A stretch of 64,000 bases of DNA. It comes from Bin87 sp965203195. GTDB taxonomy: Bacteria > Chloroflexota > Dehalococcoidia > Lucifugimonadales > UBA3495. The stretch spans positions 2,232,001 through 2,296,000 of the forward strand of contig OZ241860.1 in NCBI GenBank assembly GCA_965203195.1, read 5' to 3'. Both the position numbers and the translations under genes were made by a program. Every line of letters starts with the position of its first letter. The first letter of the stretch is position 1. The notes beneath the pieces were generated by a model that made no database searches, was not told where the DNA came from, and worked only from the letters and a program-made list of their open reading frames with translations. Shown in pieces: positions 53,261 to 62,548 of the stretch.

Positions 53261-53653
53261 GATATAACCGGAATCTGGGCGCCGGCAACGGAGGCGGCGT
53301 TCCGCATCAGCGACGAGCTGGTTGCGCTGCTGGCGGAGTGGGAAGTGGGCGGCGTGAGGGAAATAATCGGGCGGGCGGTGTGGGGGTAGGGGCCGGGGGG
53401 TTACGGCTGGAGCTGGGATATGGCTATTGAGAGCAGGCAGGAATGTCGGAATGACGGGAAATAGCAAAGCGCCTGACCAGAGCGCAGCCGGCTGCGATAT
53501 TGTCATCGTCCGCAGCCAGTCCAATTTTCTCAAAAATCGCGAATCGCACGCTGTCAAGGACAGCGTGCGATTCGCGATTTACAATTTTGGCATATATCCT
53601 AACCGGAAACCTGTAACCGGGCGTCGTTGTATCGCCTCCCGGTGGAGGCGGCG
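53261..53653. other. Intergenic stretch holding a large hairpin
   Basis: No gene is found here. The first 150 nt are G-rich with no reading frame of interest; near 53534-53580 lies the perfect inverted repeat described separately. The VWA gene follows directly after. Confidence 0.5.
53534..53580. repeat. Perfect 22-bp inverted repeat with 3-nt loop
   Basis: Arms AAATCGCGAATCGCACGCTG with the last two bases TC (53534-53555) and the exact complement (53559-53580) flank the loop AAG. The hairpin is extremely stable. It lies 273 nt after ccmD and 73 nt before the VWA gene, and could end ccm transcription, protect an mRNA end, or be a small mobile palindrome. Confidence 0.8.
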
Positions 53654-54646
53654 ATGACCACCGTAAGAATACCCGAGGAGCCAGCCCCACGCCCGTTGCC
53701 CTGGGGGCTGATTGGATGGGCGCTTTCTATCCTGCTGGTGGGCGGGGTTCTGGGCGGCGTTCTGGGCTGGCTCCTGTGGGAATCGCGCAACGAAGTGGCG
53801 GCACTGGAAGCCGAAATCGTTAGTCTGAACGAGCAGCACGCTGCCCAGGTAACCGCATTGCTGGACCGAATCGATAGCCTGATCGGGCAGCACGCTAACC
53901 AGGTGGCGGCGTTGCAAGAGGAACACGACACCGAATTAGAGGCATTGCGGGAGCGGCATCAAGACCGGGTGGACTCGTTGCTGGGCCAAATTGACGACCT
54001 GAATGACGAGAAAGAGGCGTTGGAACGGGAAAAGGCCGATCTGGAGATGCGCCTCGAAGTTTGCGGGAACAATGTCAAGGGGCTAATCCAGCGCGCCGAC
54101 CGGCTGGAAGCGGAGCTGGACGCTTGCTTGATTGAGTTGAACCAGCCGCAGCGCGTCCAGATCCTGCTGCCCGACCTGCTCCGCGACAACACCACCACCA
54201 TCTACGTCATTGACGATTCGGGGTCAATGGTTGGCGAAACCATCAAAGTGCAGGAAGCCCTGATAGAAGTGCAGGAAAAACCCGTGGTTGGCGCCGAGCT
54301 GTCCATAATGCTTTTCGGCGATTCCTTTACCACGCTGTTTAATTTCACGGACCCGGCAACTGCGCCCTGGGATTACGCCATCGGCGAAATCAAGGCGGCG
54401 CACGGTGGCACCGACATCAATCTGGCTCTGCAAACCGCTTTTGACTCCATCAAGGACGAGCCTAATGTCAACAAGCGTATCGTGCTGCTGACGGACGGGC
54501 ACGGTTTCATAGATGCCGCAACCGTCGCCGAGATTGAAGGCGCGGGAATACCCGTGGACACCATCGCCTTTGGCGCCTTTGCCGATTATGCGCTGCTGTC
54601 AAAAGTCGCCCAGCTGACCGGCGGCGAGTTTGCCGCCGCCAACTGA
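53654..54646 (+). CDS. Membrane-anchored coiled-coil protein with VWA domain
   Basis: The 330-aa protein has one membrane helix near the N-terminus (about residues 16-42) and a long coiled coil (about 45-170). The coiled coil contains an imperfect repeat built on HAAQVTALLDRIDSLIGQ/HANQVAALQEEHDTELEAL. A C-terminal von Willebrand factor A domain shows the MIDAS motif DDSGS (Asp187, Ser189, Ser191), a GGTDI segment with the expected Thr and a TDG motif. Divalent-metal-dependent partner binding is likely. GGAGG lies 5 nt before the ATG. The next gene, 37 nt downstream, encodes a tubulin-like protein and is probably co-transcribed. Confidence 0.8.
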   Translation: MTTVRIPEEPAPRPLPWGLIGWALSILLVGGVLGGVLGWLLWESRNEVAALEAEIVSLNEQHAAQVTALLDRIDSLIGQHANQVAALQEEHDTELEALRERHQDRVDSLLGQIDDLNDEKEALEREKADLEMRLEVCGNNVKGLIQRADRLEAELDACLIELNQPQRVQILLPDLLRDNTTTIYVIDDSGSMVGETIKVQEALIEVQEKPVVGAELSIMLFGDSFTTLFNFTDPATAPWDYAIGEIKAAHGGTDINLALQTAFDSIKDEPNVNKRIVLLTDGHGFIDAATVAEIEGAGIPVDTIAFGAFADYALLSKVAQLTGGEFAAAN

Positions 54647-54683
54647 GCCGGGTTTGCCGTCGCCAAAAGCAGGAGCAATGACT

Positions 54684-56216
54684 ATGTGGAACCCACTTTC
54701 CGGGCTGAGGACGCGCCGCAACGGGAGCTACAACGGCAACTACAACGGGGGGCGCAACGGGAGGCGGAATGGGAACTACAACGGCAATCTGAATGGCGGG
54801 CCGGCGGAGCTGGCGATGCCGGAGTTGCGTCTGGGCACTCTGGAGGATGTGGCCGGCGCCGGCACCGCGCCCATTATGTCCGTTTCCGTAGGCACTACGG
54901 GGCTCAACCGGGCGCGGCTGTACTACCGGCGGATGCGGGCGCTGGGCTGCGACCACCGCATCCAGAGTATGCTCATCTACGACTGCAACCAGGTGAACAT
55001 CAACAATCTGCACAATGAAGCGGCCTGGAACGGGTATTCCGACAAGATGGCGCTGCCGGAGTACCTGCCCTTTTCGGAGGGTTTTCTGCGCCGCGTGGAC
55101 CAGTACGAGAGGCACTACGGGGCGATTGAGCGCGATATGGAGAGGATGGTGGACGATGCGGAGCACAAATCGCTGCGCGCCGGCACCGAACCCCAGGTTA
55201 TCCTGGAATGGATCGGGTTCGGCGGCCACGCCATGCTCTCCTATATGTTCCACGACATCGTGGTCAAGCGGTTCCCCGAAGCCCGCATCCTGCCCATCGT
55301 CTGTTTCCCGGACGATCGCGGTATGCAGCAAAATATCCGCAAGTACAACATCTGGCCCGAAGCCGAAAAGATGCTGGGGCCGGTTGCCACCCTGCTCACC
55401 GACAACCGGCGCGGAAGCGATTACCGGCGGCTGGACGAGGCGCTGACCATCGCCCTGGCGGCGGTGGAATGCTGTTTTAAATACGATCCTTCTTTCGGCA
55501 GCCTTGCCGAGGTGGTGTCGGTGTTCAACATCGTCGGCAGCCGCTGGATTGCCATTGAGCATACCGAAATTCCGCTCATCAACCGGAACGCTCTGGGACA
55601 GAACGGCAGCCGGCCCCCCGAGGACGCCAGGAGGAAAGCGATTGGGAAGCAGGCGCAAAAGATCAAAAGCCGCATCTGCGAAATCGCGCAGCCCCAGAAC
55701 CCGCACGGCAAATCCGCTTTCTTTGCCCCCGGCACCCGTGAAAGCGAGCAGCGGATTTATGTCACGATGCCCGTAGAACCCGGGGAGGTGGATGAAATCA
55801 GGGATGACATCGAGGATCAGCTCAAGCGGGAGGAGTTCAGCAAGGCTTTCCCCGGCACCCAAATCGCCTACGCGGCCGGCAATCCCCAGGAGGAACCCAA
55901 CGCTGCGAACCATGAGTACATCCATATCGTCAAGTTCGTGGGCCTGCCCTCGGATCATCCCCAGCCCCTTTCGCTGACCAGCATCCTGGATAATGCGCCC
56001 CTGCCGGACGATGTCCTGCAACGCCGCCACGGCAGCGTCAAAACTTGGGGGCAGAAGGTCATCGAGGCGGACAACGCCTATATCCCCAGCGACGATGGCA
56101 CAGCGGATGCCGACGCCGTTGTCGATGCTGCCGCAGTAGATGCCGATGCGCTCGCGCCGGAGGCGGGGAACGCCTTGCCGGGCAATGGCGTCCATACTCT
56201 CGTCCGTGCCCCGTAA
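54684..56216 (+). CDS. Tubulin/FtsZ-like superfamily protein (tentative)
   Basis: The 510-aa protein begins with a low-complexity N/G/R/Y tract (NGSYNGNYNGGRNG) and then a globular domain. It has features resembling the tubulin GTPase: an N-terminal strand MSVSVGTTGLNRARL (position of the first phosphate loop), GFGGHAMLSYMFHDI followed by FPEARILPIVCFPDD (position of the GGGTGSG loop but degenerate), and LLTDNRRGSDYRRLDEALTIAL (position of the nucleotide-base Asn helix). The tail is acidic and alanine-rich. The signature glycine loop is not canonical, so GTP binding is unproven. ATG 54684 is preferred: AGGAG lies 8 nt upstream, whereas the ATG at 54678 is only 2 nt away. Confidence 0.4.
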   Translation: MWNPLSGLRTRRNGSYNGNYNGGRNGRRNGNYNGNLNGGPAELAMPELRLGTLEDVAGAGTAPIMSVSVGTTGLNRARLYYRRMRALGCDHRIQSMLIYDCNQVNINNLHNEAAWNGYSDKMALPEYLPFSEGFLRRVDQYERHYGAIERDMERMVDDAEHKSLRAGTEPQVILEWIGFGGHAMLSYMFHDIVVKRFPEARILPIVCFPDDRGMQQNIRKYNIWPEAEKMLGPVATLLTDNRRGSDYRRLDEALTIALAAVECCFKYDPSFGSLAEVVSVFNIVGSRWIAIEHTEIPLINRNALGQNGSRPPEDARRKAIGKQAQKIKSRICEIAQPQNPHGKSAFFAPGTRESEQRIYVTMPVEPGEVDEIRDDIEDQLKREEFSKAFPGTQIAYAAGNPQEEPNAANHEYIHIVKFVGLPSDHPQPLSLTSILDNAPLPDDVLQRRHGSVKTWGQKVIEADNAYIPSDDGTADADAVVDAAAVDADALAPEAGNALPGNGVHTLVRAP

Positions 56217-56251
56217 CCCGGCCGTTGCTTGCCCCCGTCGCCGCCTTTCGG

Positions 56252-56260
56252 TGGTATAAT
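56252..56260 (+). promoter_or_regulatory. Extended -10 promoter for the GAPDH gene
   Basis: TGGTATAAT contains the TGn extension and a perfect TATAAT (56255-56260), about 134 nt before the GAPDH ATG. There is no good -35 box at 16-18 nt, which is typical for extended -10 promoters. Confidence 0.6.
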
Positions 56261-56393
56261 CGCCCCCGCCGGCATCGCCGGTCTCCGCCCGCGGGGTTGG
56301 CGGAGCATTGGCGTTGTGGGACTTGCAGGTGCGCCGGGCGCGCCCTGGCGTCGGGCGCCGGGCCCACTACTCACTGACGGGAGGCACACCGAG

Positions 56394-57419
56394 ATGGTGA
56401 CGCGTATCGGCATTAACGGCTTTGGCCGCATCGGGCGGCTGGTGGCCCGCGCGGCGCTTTCGCCGGCATATCACGACCGGCTGGATCTGGCGGCCGTCAA
56501 CGGGCTGGGGGAGGCCGCCACCGCCGCCCACCTGTTCAAGTACGACAGCTCCTACGGCGCCTACGCCGGCGCCGTGGCCGCGGACAACGGCAACCTGGTC
56601 ATTGACGGCAAAACCATCCGTATGTTCCAGGAAAGCGAGCCGGGCAACATTCCCTGGTCGGAGCTGGGCGTGGACATTGTGGTGGAATGCACCGGCCGCT
56701 TTACGGACGCCGCCCGGGCCGCCGCCCATATTGACCACGGCGGGGCGGGCAAGGTCATCATCTCCGCGCCGGCGCGGGGCACCGACGCCACCATCGTGCT
56801 GGGCGTCAACGACGATGCCCTCAACCGGCAGGAACACCGCATCATTTCCAACGCCTCCTGCACCACCAACTGCTTTGCGCCCATGGTCAAGACGCTGCAC
56901 GAGGCTTTTGGGATAGAACGGGGGCTGATGTCCACCATCCACGCCTATACCAACGACCAGAGCATTCTGGACAGCAACCACCGGGACTTGCGCCGGGCGC
57001 GTGCCGCCGCCCAGAATATCATTCCCACCAGCACCGGGGCGGCGCGTTCCGTGGGCGTGGTGCTGCCGGAGCTGGCGGGCAAGCTGCACGGCATCGCCTA
57101 CCGCGTGCCTACTGCGGTGGGTTCCGTAACGGACTTTGTGGCCGACCTGCGGCAGAATGTCACCAGAGACGAGGTCAACGCCGCTTTCCGGGCGGCGGCG
57201 GCCGGCCCGATGCGGGGCATTTTGGAGTACACCGAGGATCCTATTGTCAGCTCGGACATTCGCGGCAACACCCACAGCTGCATCTTTGACGGGTTGAGCA
57301 CGATGGTTCTGGACGGCAGTATGGTCAAGGTGATGGGCTGGTACGACAACGAATGGGGCTATTCCTGCCGCACGGCCGATTTGTGCTGCCTAGTGGCGGG
57401 CGAGGGCGGGGTCTGCTGA
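56394..57419 (+). CDS. gap: Glyceraldehyde-3-phosphate dehydrogenase, type I
   Basis: The 341-aa protein starts with the Rossmann motif INGFGRIGRL, has the active-site ASCTTNC with catalytic Cys156, HAYTNDQ with His183, GAARSVG for phosphate binding, and the C-terminal WYDNEWGYS. Length and order match type I GAPDH. It catalyses oxidative phosphorylation of glyceraldehyde 3-phosphate with NAD+ in glycolysis and the reverse in gluconeogenesis. GGGAGG lies 9 nt before the ATG. The last 11 residues, including three cysteines (DLCCLVAGEGGVC), replace the usual basic C-terminal helix and are unusual. Confidence 0.95.
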   Translation: MVTRIGINGFGRIGRLVARAALSPAYHDRLDLAAVNGLGEAATAAHLFKYDSSYGAYAGAVAADNGNLVIDGKTIRMFQESEPGNIPWSELGVDIVVECTGRFTDAARAAAHIDHGGAGKVIISAPARGTDATIVLGVNDDALNRQEHRIISNASCTTNCFAPMVKTLHEAFGIERGLMSTIHAYTNDQSILDSNHRDLRRARAAAQNIIPTSTGAARSVGVVLPELAGKLHGIAYRVPTAVGSVTDFVADLRQNVTRDEVNAAFRAAAAGPMRGILEYTEDPIVSSDIRGNTHSCIFDGLSTMVLDGSMVKVMGWYDNEWGYSCRTADLCCLVAGEGGVC

Positions 57420-57475
57420 ACCGGCCGGCAGCCTTGCTTGCGCGCATACCCGCCCCCGCCTTCGCCCTTGCCTTC

Positions 57476-60400
57476 ATGGGCCGCTGGCGCCGGCGCCGGT
57501 GGTGGGGGCCGAACCTGCTTTTGGCGGCGCTGCTGCTGGCGGCGCTGGGGTTGCGTCTTTACGGCATTGACTGGGACGGGGGGCACGGGTTCCATCCCGA
57601 CGAGCGTTCCTTCTACCTGCGCGCGGATGATATGTTCCGGGCGCTGGCACAGGCGCCGGGCTACGAGAGCTGGCTGGCCCAATGGCCGGAGATGCAACCC
57701 GGACTGCCCGACATCGCAACGGCGCTGTCGGCGGAACGCAGCCCGCTCAACCCCCACTGGTTCCCCTTGGGCAGCGTTCTGATTTACGCGCTGGTCCTGA
57801 TCCGCGCGGTGGCCGAACCCTTTGCCGACCTGGGGGCGCTGGACCTGCGGTTCGCTGCGCGCGCGCTGGCCGCCCTGGCGGATACCGCCTCCGTGGGGAT
57901 GATGTTCGTCATCGGGCGGCGGGTTTATGGGCAATGGACGGGGCTGCTGGCGGCGGCGTTGACGGCCTTCGCCGTAATTCATATCCAGCACGCCCACTTT
58001 TACCGACCGGAACCCTTTACCGTGCTGGCCTCTTTGGGGGCGCTGTGGGCGATGCTGCGGCTGATTGAAACCCGGCGGTGGCGGGACGCCCTGCTGCTGG
58101 GGGTAATGGTCGGGCTGGCGATGGCGACGAAAATCGCCGTAGCGCCCATACTGCTGCCGCTGCTGCTCACTTTCCTGTGGCTGGCGAAAGACCGCAGCGG
58201 GAAGGGGTGGCGCCAGCTGACGCCGCTGGCCGTAGCGCGGGTGGCACCGATGGCGCTGGCGGCCGGGGCGGCGGCGCTGGCGGCGTTCTTAATCACGACG
58301 CCCTATGCCCTGCTGGACTGGTCGACATTCGTCGGGGACATACGCGAGCAGACGCGTATGGCGCGGGAGGCAGGCCACTTTCCCTTCACCTGGCAGTATG
58401 CGGATACGCCGGCCTTCTGGTATCAGCTGCGGCAGACGGCGGTTTGGGGGCTGGGCCTGCCGCTGGGCATTGTGGCCTGGGTGGCGGCGCCGTTCACCCT
58501 GTGGATGGCCTGGCGCGGCGGGGTTGCGGCGCGGGCCGACTGGCTGCTGCTGGCGTGGGCCGCGCCGGCCTTCGTCTTTCTGGAGCTGTTTGAGGTCAAG
58601 TTTCTGCGGTATGTGTTCCCGCTGCTGCCCTTCTACATACTGATGGCGGCGCGGATGCTGACGGCGGCGGTGGCCTGGGCCGATGGCCGGCGGCTACCGG
58701 CCGGCCGGCAAGCCAATCGGACGGCTACTCGCCGGGCAGATAACCGACCGGCGAGCAGCGCAAGGCGCACTATGCCGGCGGCAGTTCATCCGCCCGGCGA
58801 TGCGCCGTTTTCGGAGGAATGGCACGCCACGCCGCCCACGGTGGGGGACGATGCGATATTTGACGAACCCCTGGCCGGCGAGGGGGATGCGCCGTTTTCG
58901 GAGGAATGGCACGCCACGCCGCCACTGGCCGGAACGATGCGTACCGCCGGGCAACGCCGGCCGGCCGCCGGCAATCGCAGCGGCAACCGGGATGCTGGAC
59001 GCAACCGCAGCCGGGATGCCGGACGCAGCGGCAACCGGGGCGGCGGACGCAACCGGGATGCTGGACGCAACCGCAACCGAGGCAGCGGGCGCAACCGGGG
59101 CGGCGTGCGGCAGACGCATTGGGCGGACATAGCGCAGGGTGTGCGGGGCATAACAGGGTGGGTTGCGCCCCGGGCCTACCGTTGGGCGTATCCGGCGGCG
59201 CTGGCGCTGGTGGGCGTTGTAGTGGGGGCAACGGCGCTGTACGCCGTCGCTTTTGCCGGGATTTACGGGCGCCCCCATACGGCGGTGGCGGCATCGGAAT
59301 GGATTAACGACAATGTGCCGCCGGACGCGTCCATCATCAACGCCGGGTCGCTGTGGGATGAACGGATTCCCGATTTGGGGCGGTATGACATCTGGGAGTT
59401 TCCGGCCTATCACCGGCCTGATGACGGGGACAAGGTTGAGGAGCTGGCGGAACGGCTGGCGGCCGGGGATTATCTGGTGTTTTATTCCAACCGGGCCTAT
59501 GGGGCGGTGAGCCGTCTGCCGGCGGAGTTCCCCCGCAGCGCCGCTTTCTACCGGCTGCTGTTCGCCGGTGATTTGGGCTATGAACTGGAGCGGGGCTTCA
59601 CTTCGTACCCGGCGCTGGCGGGGGTGTCGCTGCGGGACAATCCCTACGGGCGGGCGGGGCTGTCGCCGCCGGCGCCGGCGGAGGGCGGCCGCGACGGGCA
59701 GCCGGGAGGCGTGGTCATCAGCCTGGGGTATGCCGATGAAAATGTAGTGGGTTATGACCATCCGCAGGCGCTGGTGTTTCGGAATACGGAACGGCTGCCG
59801 GCGGAAACGCTGCGCCGGCGGATTGAAATAGAACGGACGACGCAGCCGGCCCCGGCGGCGGCGCCTTTGATGCTGTCGCCGGCGGCGCGGCAGGCGCAAC
59901 AGTCCGGGGGAACCTGGTCGCAGGTGTTCCACCGGGATGGTTGGGGCAGCCGGGCGCCGGCGCTGGCGTGGCTGCTGGCGGCGACGCTGCCGGGACTGCT
60001 GGCGTTCCCGTTCTTATGGTGGCTGCTGCGTCCGCTGCCGGACCGGGGGCTGCTGGCGGCGCGGGCCGGCGGGCTGCTGCTGGTGGCACTGGTGGCATGG
60101 CTGCTGGTCAGCGCCGGGGCGGTGGGCTACTCGCTGGGGGCCATCGGGCTGGCGATGGCGATAGTGGCGCTGCCCTCGGCCATCGTGCTGTGGCGGCAGG
60201 GGCCGGAGTTGTGGCAGTGGCTGCGGCGGAAATGGCGGCTGGCAGTGACGGCAGAGGCGCTGTTTCTGCTGGCCTATGTGGGCTTCCTGCTGGTGCGTGC
60301 CGCCAACCCCGATTTGTGGCACCCCTGGCGTGGGGGCGAAAAGCCGATGGAGCTGGCCTACTTTACGGCGGTGGCGCGGTCGTCGGCGATGCCGCCCTAT

Positions 60401-62548
60401 GACCCGTGGTTCAGCGGAGGCTATCTCAATTACTACTATTGGGGGTATTTCATCCTGTCGGTTCCGTTGCGGCTGACGGGGATTCTGCCGGCGATAGCGT
60501 TCAACCTGGCGACGCCGCTGCTCTTTGCGATGACGGCAACGGGGGCAGGGGCGCTGGCGTACAACATAGTCAGGATAGCACAAAGGGGGACTGCGCCCAA
60601 GGGGATGGTGTCAGAGCCGGCGACGTCGCGGCAGGTTGCGCCCGGTCGCGAGGGCGATGGCGAAAGCAACGGGGGGCGGGATGACGGCGCGGCGGCGGCA
60701 GTGCCAATGCCGGTGCCAGCGCTGGCGGCGGCCGGCGGTAGTCGGCAGCCGGGCGCGGCGCAGTGGCGGCGCTGGCTTCCGGGCGGGGCGGGCGTTGCCG
60801 GCGTGATTGCGGCCGGGATGGCCACGGTTGCCGGCAACCTGGACGGGGCAGCGCAGCTGTTTCAAATGACGCTGGCGCGGGCCCAGGGAATGGGGGCGGC
60901 GCTGTCGGATTTTGACTTCTGGCGGAGCAGCCGCGCCATTCCGGTTCTGGACAATTTTGAACCTTCCCGGCTGACGCCATGGCTGGAACGAGGCGGCGGG
61001 GTGGAGACCGGGTTCCATATCACCGAGTTTCCCTTTTTCACCTTTCTGTTCGCCGACCTGCACGCGCATATGATGACGATGCCATTCGCGCTGCTGGGGC
61101 TGACGCTGGGCTTCGCGCTGCTGGCGGGAACGGGCGCGGCGGGCGGCGGGCCGAACCATCGGCGCATCTGGATCACGGCGGCGCTGCTGGGGGTGACGGT
61201 GGGCAGTTTATGGGCGATTAATTCGTGGGAATACCCGGCCTATGCGCTGCTGATGGCGGGCATCATTGCCGCCGCCGCGTGGTTGATGCCGGGAACGGGG
61301 CGCGTCCGGCTGGCCACTGGGGCCGGCCTGACGGCGCTGGCGCTGGCGGCGAGCTACGGGGCGTTTCTGCCCTTTCACGCCGCCACGGAAACCTTCGGCA
61401 CGGGGCTGGAGGCGACCCGCTGGCGGACGCCGCTAGTGAACTATCTGCTGATACACGCCCTGCCCCTGCTGGCGGCGGCGCTGCTGCTGTCGGCCGTCCT
61501 GCCGGCGGCGGTCAGGCCGGTGCACGCGCGTATCCGGCGCGGGACGCCGTTAGACCCGGCGGCGCAGTGGCTGCTGGCGGGGGCGGCGCTGGGCGTTCTG
61601 CTGGCGATTTACTGCTGGGCGGCGGGTTTTGCCACGGCAGGATGCCTGGTCGTTCTGCTGACGCTGACGCTGTGGTCGCTGGGGGCGGCGCTGGTAGCAG
61701 CGCCGGCGTATCCGGCGCGGCGGTCGGATGTGATGGCCCTGGGTATGCTGGCGCTGGCGCTGGGCATCGGCATCGGGGTGGATTTCCTGCGGATTGAAGG
61801 CGACATCGGGCGGATGAATACGGTTTTCAAGTATTACCTGGTGGCCTGGCTGCTGCTGGCCGTCGTCGGCGGCTACGGACTCTGGCGGGGCTGGACGGCA
61901 GTGGGCGGCGACGCCCCGCTCTGGCGGATCCAGCTGCGGTCAGCAATGGTTACAGTGGTGGGACTGGTCGCGGCGGCGGCGCTGGTCTATCCGGCGCTGG
62001 CGACGCCGGTTCGGATTGAGGACCGCTTTGGCGAAACGCCGCTGACGCTGGACGGGACAGCGTATATGCGGGATGCGGAGTATCACATATCGGAGGGCTG
62101 GTGCGGCGTGGATGGCGATGCGCCCATAGCGCTGGCGCGGGACGCCGGGGCCATCCGCTGGTTGCAGGACAATGTGCGGGGAACGCCGGTGATAGTGGAA
62201 GCGGAAGGCAACCAGTACTGCTGGAACGGGCGGTTTTCGGCCTATACCGGGCTGCCGACGGCGCTGGGCTGGCCCTGGCACCAGACGCAGCAGCGAGGGG
62301 ACGGGGCTCTGATACGCCGGCGGGCCGATGATGTGGCGCGGCTGTACAATACCGGCGACCGGGCGGAGGCGCAGGATGTGCTGGACAAATACGGGATAGC
62401 ATATATTATTGTAGGGGATTTGGAGCGCGTGTTTTACGATGCCGCCGGCATTGCCAAGTTTGAGGCGATGGCGGCGGCGGGCGCGCTGGACTTGGTTTAT
62501 GACCGGGACGGGGCGCTGATTTACCGGGTTGTGGCCGGAGGAACCTGA
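57476..62548 (+). CDS. Giant membrane protein: PMT-like glycosyltransferase fused to DUF2298
   Basis: The protein is about 1,690 aa. Its N-terminal half (about residues 8-430) resembles GT-C glycosyltransferases: membrane helices and an early luminal loop with the acidic pair in FHPDERSF. The linker holds an imperfect direct repeat (GDAPFSEEWHATPP twice) and an R/N/G-rich tract (about 505-545). The C-terminal half (about 810-1690) has the DUF2298 pattern: PYDPWFSGGYLNYYYWGYF, then FHITEFPFFTFLFADLHAHMMTMPF and DFLRIEGDIGRMNTVFKYY. The DUF2298 family is characteristic of Chloroflexi and of unknown function; the DLHAH and GDIGRMNT motifs suggest catalysis on a membrane lipid or sugar. The first clear ATG after gap was chosen. 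Confidence 0.75.
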   Translation: MGRWRRRRWWGPNLLLAALLLAALGLRLYGIDWDGGHGFHPDERSFYLRADDMFRALAQAPGYESWLAQWPEMQPGLPDIATALSAERSPLNPHWFPLGSVLIYALVLIRAVAEPFADLGALDLRFAARALAALADTASVGMMFVIGRRVYGQWTGLLAAALTAFAVIHIQHAHFYRPEPFTVLASLGALWAMLRLIETRRWRDALLLGVMVGLAMATKIAVAPILLPLLLTFLWLAKDRSGKGWRQLTPLAVARVAPMALAAGAAALAAFLITTPYALLDWSTFVGDIREQTRMAREAGHFPFTWQYADTPAFWYQLRQTAVWGLGLPLGIVAWVAAPFTLWMAWRGGVAARADWLLLAWAAPAFVFLELFEVKFLRYVFPLLPFYILMAARMLTAAVAWADGRRLPAGRQANRTATRRADNRPASSARRTMPAAVHPPGDAPFSEEWHATPPTVGDDAIFDEPLAGEGDAPFSEEWHATPPLAGTMRTAGQRRPAAGNRSGNRDAGRNRSRDAGRSGNRGGGRNRDAGRNRNRGSGRNRGGVRQTHWADIAQGVRGITGWVAPRAYRWAYPAALALVGVVVGATALYAVAFAGIYGRPHTAVAASEWINDNVPPDASIINAGSLWDERIPDLGRYDIWEFPAYHRPDDGDKVEELAERLAAGDYLVFYSNRAYGAVSRLPAEFPRSAAFYRLLFAGDLGYELERGFTSYPALAGVSLRDNPYGRAGLSPPAPAEGGRDGQPGGVVISLGYADENVVGYDHPQALVFRNTERLPAETLRRRIEIERTTQPAPAAAPLMLSPAARQAQQSGGTWSQVFHRDGWGSRAPALAWLLAATLPGLLAFPFLWWLLRPLPDRGLLAARAGGLLLVALVAWLLVSAGAVGYSLGAIGLAMAIVALPSAIVLWRQGPELWQWLRRKWRLAVTAEALFLLAYVGFLLVRAANPDLWHPWRGGEKPMELAYFTAVARSSAMPPYDPWFSGGYLNYYYWGYFILSVPLRLTGILPAIAFNLATPLLFAMTATGAGALAYNIVRIAQRGTAPKGMVSEPATSRQVAPGREGDGESNGGRDDGAAAAVPMPVPALAAAGGSRQPGAAQWRRWLPGGAGVAGVIAAGMATVAGNLDGAAQLFQMTLARAQGMGAALSDFDFWRSSRAIPVLDNFEPSRLTPWLERGGGVETGFHITEFPFFTFLFADLHAHMMTMPFALLGLTLGFALLAGTGAAGGGPNHRRIWITAALLGVTVGSLWAINSWEYPAYALLMAGIIAAAAWLMPGTGRVRLATGAGLTALALAASYGAFLPFHAATETFGTGLEATRWRTPLVNYLLIHALPLLAAALLLSAVLPAAVRPVHARIRRGTPLDPAAQWLLAGAALGVLLAIYCWAAGFATAGCLVVLLTLTLWSLGAALVAAPAYPARRSDVMALGMLALALGIGIGVDFLRIEGDIGRMNTVFKYYLVAWLLLAVVGGYGLWRGWTAVGGDAPLWRIQLRSAMVTVVGLVAAAALVYPALATPVRIEDRFGETPLTLDGTAYMRDAEYHISEGWCGVDGDAPIALARDAGAIRWLQDNVRGTPVIVEAEGNQYCWNGRFSAYTGLPTALGWPWHQTQQRGDGALIRRRADDVARLYNTGDRAEAQDVLDKYGIAYIIVGDLERVFYDAAGIAKFEAMAAAGALDLVYDRDGALIYRVVAGGT

